A stretch of 8,556 nucleotides of DNA. Source: Bacteroides sp. Its GTDB lineage: Bacteria > Bacteroidota > Bacteroidia > Bacteroidales > SM23-62. The notes beneath the pieces were generated by a model. That model was not told where the DNA came from and did not search any database. It saw only the letters and a list, made by a program, of their open reading frames with translations. The stretch covers positions 1 through 8,556 of the forward strand of contig JAUUZM010000117.1 of assembly GCA_030589965.1 (NCBI GenBank), in the 5' to 3' direction. Positions 6,545 through 8,556 of the stretch are shown here, piece by piece. Position numbers and translations under genes: made by a program. The first letter of the stretch is position 1. Each line of letters opens with the position of its first letter.

Positions 6545-7558
6545 ATGACCCATATGCAGTCATCAGATAAATTGAATGATGGGGAGACTAAATCCTGGAT
6601 AGAGATAGTTAGTAGATATAACCATCCCGATATTAGAAAAAGCATCTGGCAGATCATCAATTCTTTAGGGCCTTACTCGCTGATCATATATTTAATGTAC
6701 CGCTCTATTGATATATCCTATTGGATTACCCTGGGCCTGGCATTTCCGGCTGCCGGATTCATGGTAAGAATATTTATTATCTTTCATGATTGTGGTCATG
6801 GATCTTTCTTCAAATCCAGGCTTGCCAACAAAATTACAGGAACCATCCTCGGCTGTCTTGCTTTTGCTCCGTTTGAGAAGTGGAACAACGATCACGCCAT
6901 ACACCATAAAACTGCAGGCGATCTTGATCAAAGAGGAATAGGGGACCTATGGACATTAACTGTGGAGGAATATAAATCTCTTACTCCTGTTAAAAAATTT
7001 AGATACCGTATTTACAGGAACCCTATTATATTGTTCGGAATATCATCCTTTTTATTGTTTGTAGTCCTTTTCAGGTTCCCCAGAAATTCGACCAGGAAAT
7101 CAGAACTATGGAGTGTTATCATTACAAATATTTTAATCATTGCATACATCACCGGGTTCAGTCTATTGATAGGCTTCAAAACTTTTATCCTGATCCAGTT
7201 TCCAATTACATATTTAGCTACATCCGCTGGCGTATGGCTATTTTATCTTCAGCACCAGTACGATGACGTCGTTTGGAAACGGCATGCAGATTGGGATTAT
7301 AAGACCATCGCAATGGAGGGCAGCTCTTACCTGAAATTCCCCAGATTACTCCATTGGTTTAGCGGGAATATCGGCTTTCATCATATTCATCACTTAAGTC
7401 CTAAGATACCGAACTATAAGCTTAAAAATTGCCATACAGAAAACAGGATGTTTAATCAGGTTAAAGGGATTACCTTTCTTCCAAGCTTGCGAACCCTGAG
7501 GTTGAGATTATGGCATGAAGCACAAAATAAGCTTATAAGTTTCAGAGAATTAAATTGA
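6545..7558 (+). CDS. Membrane fatty acid desaturase
   Basis: A 337-residue di-iron membrane desaturase of the FA_desaturase family, which inserts a double bond into acyl chains of membrane lipids using O2 and electrons from a ferredoxin- or cytochrome-type donor. All three histidine boxes are present: HDCGH (H81-H85), HAIHH (H117, H120, H121) and HHIHH (H279, H282, H283). QHQYDD (236-241) precedes the last box, as in related proteins. Hydrophobic segments lie near 40-80, 95-110, 160-178 and 190-235. The ending HHLSPKIPNYKL resembles the omega-6/DesA-like branch, but regioselectivity cannot be read from sequence. The start ATG at 6545 follows a 73-nt AT-rich gap after the second dehydrogenase. 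A TAATATTG at 6490-6497 is a near match to a -7 element but lacks a clear -33 partner, so own promoter or read-through are both possible. An alternative ATG lies three codons in. Such enzymes often adjust membrane fluidity in the cold. Confidence 0.92.
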   Translation: MTHMQSSDKLNDGETKSWIEIVSRYNHPDIRKSIWQIINSLGPYSLIIYLMYRSIDISYWITLGLAFPAAGFMVRIFIIFHDCGHGSFFKSRLANKITGTILGCLAFAPFEKWNNDHAIHHKTAGDLDQRGIGDLWTLTVEEYKSLTPVKKFRYRIYRNPIILFGISSFLLFVVLFRFPRNSTRKSELWSVIITNILIIAYITGFSLLIGFKTFILIQFPITYLATSAGVWLFYLQHQYDDVVWKRHADWDYKTIAMEGSSYLKFPRLLHWFSGNIGFHHIHHLSPKIPNYKLKNCHTENRMFNQVKGITFLPSLRTLRLRLWHEAQNKLISFRELN

Positions 7559-7588
7559 ATGATATCGGGTCCGTTAATCAAATCTGAT

Positions 7589-8185
7589 TTACTGCAGTTC
7601 TTTCAACACAGCAAGCAATAGACCTGCGTCCATCCTTATTTTGTACGTGGGATTAATGTACTCAAACTGTATTTTTCCCGAAGTATCTACAATGAATACG
7701 GAGGGGACCGGCAGGTAACCTTCATTCAGTCCGCCTGAATATCTAATTAGCTTATTGGAATCTTTCTCCCGCGCTTTAAATGCAATTCCCATGGCCTTTG
7801 TGAGTTTCCCATCGCCATCAGAATACAAGTTGTAATTTAACTCGTTTTTTCCTATGGTTTTTTGCAGGTTTTCAGGTGAGTCGGGACTGATGGCCACGAT
7901 TTGAAAGCCCAGTTTAATAATTTCACTTTCTACACTTTGAATTTCTGCCAAATGTGTATTACAATAAGGGCACCATCCACCCCGGTAAAATAACAGGACG
8001 CTTGGTTTTTTGCTGAATATATTTAATGTGGAATGATCACTCGCATCAGTCGATTTCAGTACAATATCAGGGATCATTTCCCCAATGAGCAGGGGAGAAA
8101 TGTCTTCAGCCTTTTCCGGAATTTGAGCAGTTGCTGAAAATACGCAGAGCAGGATACCAAGTAAAATATGTATTACTTTATTCAT
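7589..8185 (-). CDS. Secreted peroxiredoxin/thioredoxin-like protein (AhpC/TSA family)
   Basis: A 198-residue protein with an N-terminal signal peptide (hydrophobic 5-19, probable cleavage after SATA before Q21), so it is periplasmic. The rest is a single thioredoxin-fold AhpC/TSA domain: VLLFYRGGWCPYC gives the active-site pair C72-P-Y-C75, and VPSVFIVD (160-167) carries the expected cis-proline P161. The YRGGWCPYC form is typical of peroxiredoxin-like proteins in which the first cysteine would attack peroxides or act in disulfide exchange. It could be a periplasmic peroxidase or a ResA-like thiol reductase helping cytochrome c maturation; sequence alone does not decide. C14 in the hydrophobic stretch (ILLC) could be a lipobox, but that would give a very short signal. 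It converges on the desaturase with a 30-nt gap and is divergent from the next gene. A neighbouring haem c enzyme pair makes a redox role plausible, but this is inference. Confidence 0.88.
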   Translation of the reverse strand: MNKVIHILLGILLCVFSATAQIPEKAEDISPLLIGEMIPDIVLKSTDASDHSTLNIFSKKPSVLLFYRGGWCPYCNTHLAEIQSVESEIIKLGFQIVAISPDSPENLQKTIGKNELNYNLYSDGDGKLTKAMGIAFKAREKDSNKLIRYSGGLNEGYLPVPSVFIVDTSGKIQFEYINPTYKIRMDAGLLLAVLKELQ

Positions 8186-8327
8186 AAATTCGTGTTTAAA
8201 TTAAAGCTTAAATAGTCAAGCAAGCAATTGCTAAAATAGTTTTATCACTAATTTAACTTTCAGCGGGATGCAGATTTCTTCACAATTATTAATAGTATTA
8301 CTTTAATATTTTAATGCAAGATCAAAA
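8186..8327. promoter_or_regulatory. Divergent intergenic region with palindromes
   Basis: This 142-bp AT-rich gap separates the divergent peroxiredoxin-like gene (-) and the phosphoesterase-like gene (+), so it should hold both promoters. For the minus gene, a TTG followed 21 nt later by TAATTTAA is a weak -33/-7 candidate. It contains a perfect 10-bp palindrome AGCAATTGCT (8223-8232), overlapping the inverted repeat TAAAA-TAG-TTTTA (8232-8244). These might be an operator, but short AT-rich palindromes arise easily by chance. Confidence 0.3.
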
Positions 8328-8556
8328 ATGAACTTCAGAAGAATATTATTTCTTTCACTTTTTATTTTGGCAACATTTAGTTCTAATGCCTTAAAAGCGC
8401 AAACTGATACCATTCAGTATCTGTTTATGGGGCATCCAAGATACGATGACAGGGACCATGAGTATGTTCTTAAAACTGTGGAGAAATTAGATTATTCGAA
8501 ATTTGAGTTACTCTTGCTTGGAGGCGATTTAACATGGAATACATCTGAGGAAATCA
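8328..8556 (+). CDS. Secreted metallophosphoesterase-like protein, partial (C-terminus beyond right edge)
   Basis: The ATG at 8328 opens 76 codons that continue past the window. The first 25 residues (NFRRILFLSLFILATF through ALKAQ) form a clear signal peptide with probable cleavage before Q25, so the protein is exported. The mature part has a strand IQYLFMGHPRYDD, a helix (EYVLKTVEKLDYSKF) and a second strand LLLLGGDLTWN. The GGDLT motif after a hydrophobic strand fits the second metal motif of calcineurin-like phosphoesterases. The first motif, normally DxH, is not canonical here: GHPRYDD stands where it should be. The assignment is therefore provisional, and the remaining motifs (GNH, H, GHxH) lie outside the window. 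The ATG at 8314 is out of frame and stops after five codons, so it is not used. Confidence 0.6.
   Translation, partial: MNFRRILFLSLFILATFSSNALKAQTDTIQYLFMGHPRYDDRDHEYVLKTVEKLDYSKFELLLLGGDLTWNTSEEI

Noticed and set aside
7576..7589. Small hairpin AATCA-AATC-TGATT between the convergent desaturase and peroxiredoxin-like genes
   Set aside because: Only five AT-rich base pairs and no U-tract, so it is too weak to call a terminator.

Overview
The window looks like a piece of a Bacteroidota chromosome, probably a free-living respiring member. The evidence is short lipoprotein signal peptides with relaxed lipoboxes, a DNRLRE-type surface or periplasmic lipoprotein, and one promoter fitting the Bacteroidota -33/-7 pattern (TTG, 20 nt, TAATTTTG). 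This assignment is inferred from gene and signal style, not from a marker gene. I see no tRNA, rRNA, CRISPR array, insertion sequence or integrase. No gap longer than 300 bases lacks a gene.

Left part (1-3362), minus strand: one tight operon read right to left from the promoter at 3362-3332. It encodes a lipoprotein with a C-terminal DNRLRE domain, then after 3 nt an ACR3-family arsenite efflux permease, then after 26 nt a metallo-beta-lactamase-fold hydrolase that runs off the left edge. Only the ACR3 permease has a specific predicted job, export of As(III). No arsR, arsC or arsM is visible here, so the link of the other two genes to arsenic rests only on operon structure.

Centre (3441-6475), plus strand: a head-to-tail duplication of about 1.5 kb. 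Each copy encodes a lipoprotein with an N-terminal haem c domain (CxxCH) fused to a PQQ-dependent sugar dehydrogenase beta-propeller. Each protein could oxidise an aldose at the PQQ site, pass electrons to its own haem and on to the respiratory chain from the periplasm. The copies are a mosaic: the middle (about 470 bp) is about 92-93% identical, while sampled flanks are only about 73-76% identical by hand count. This suggests gene conversion after an older duplication.

Right part (6545-8556): a membrane fatty acid desaturase (+) with all three histidine boxes; a convergent secreted peroxiredoxin/thioredoxin-like protein (-); and, across a 142-bp divergent intergenic region, the start of a secreted protein (+) with a metallophosphoesterase-like GGD motif that is cut by the window edge. 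I see no functional link between these genes and the dehydrogenase pair.
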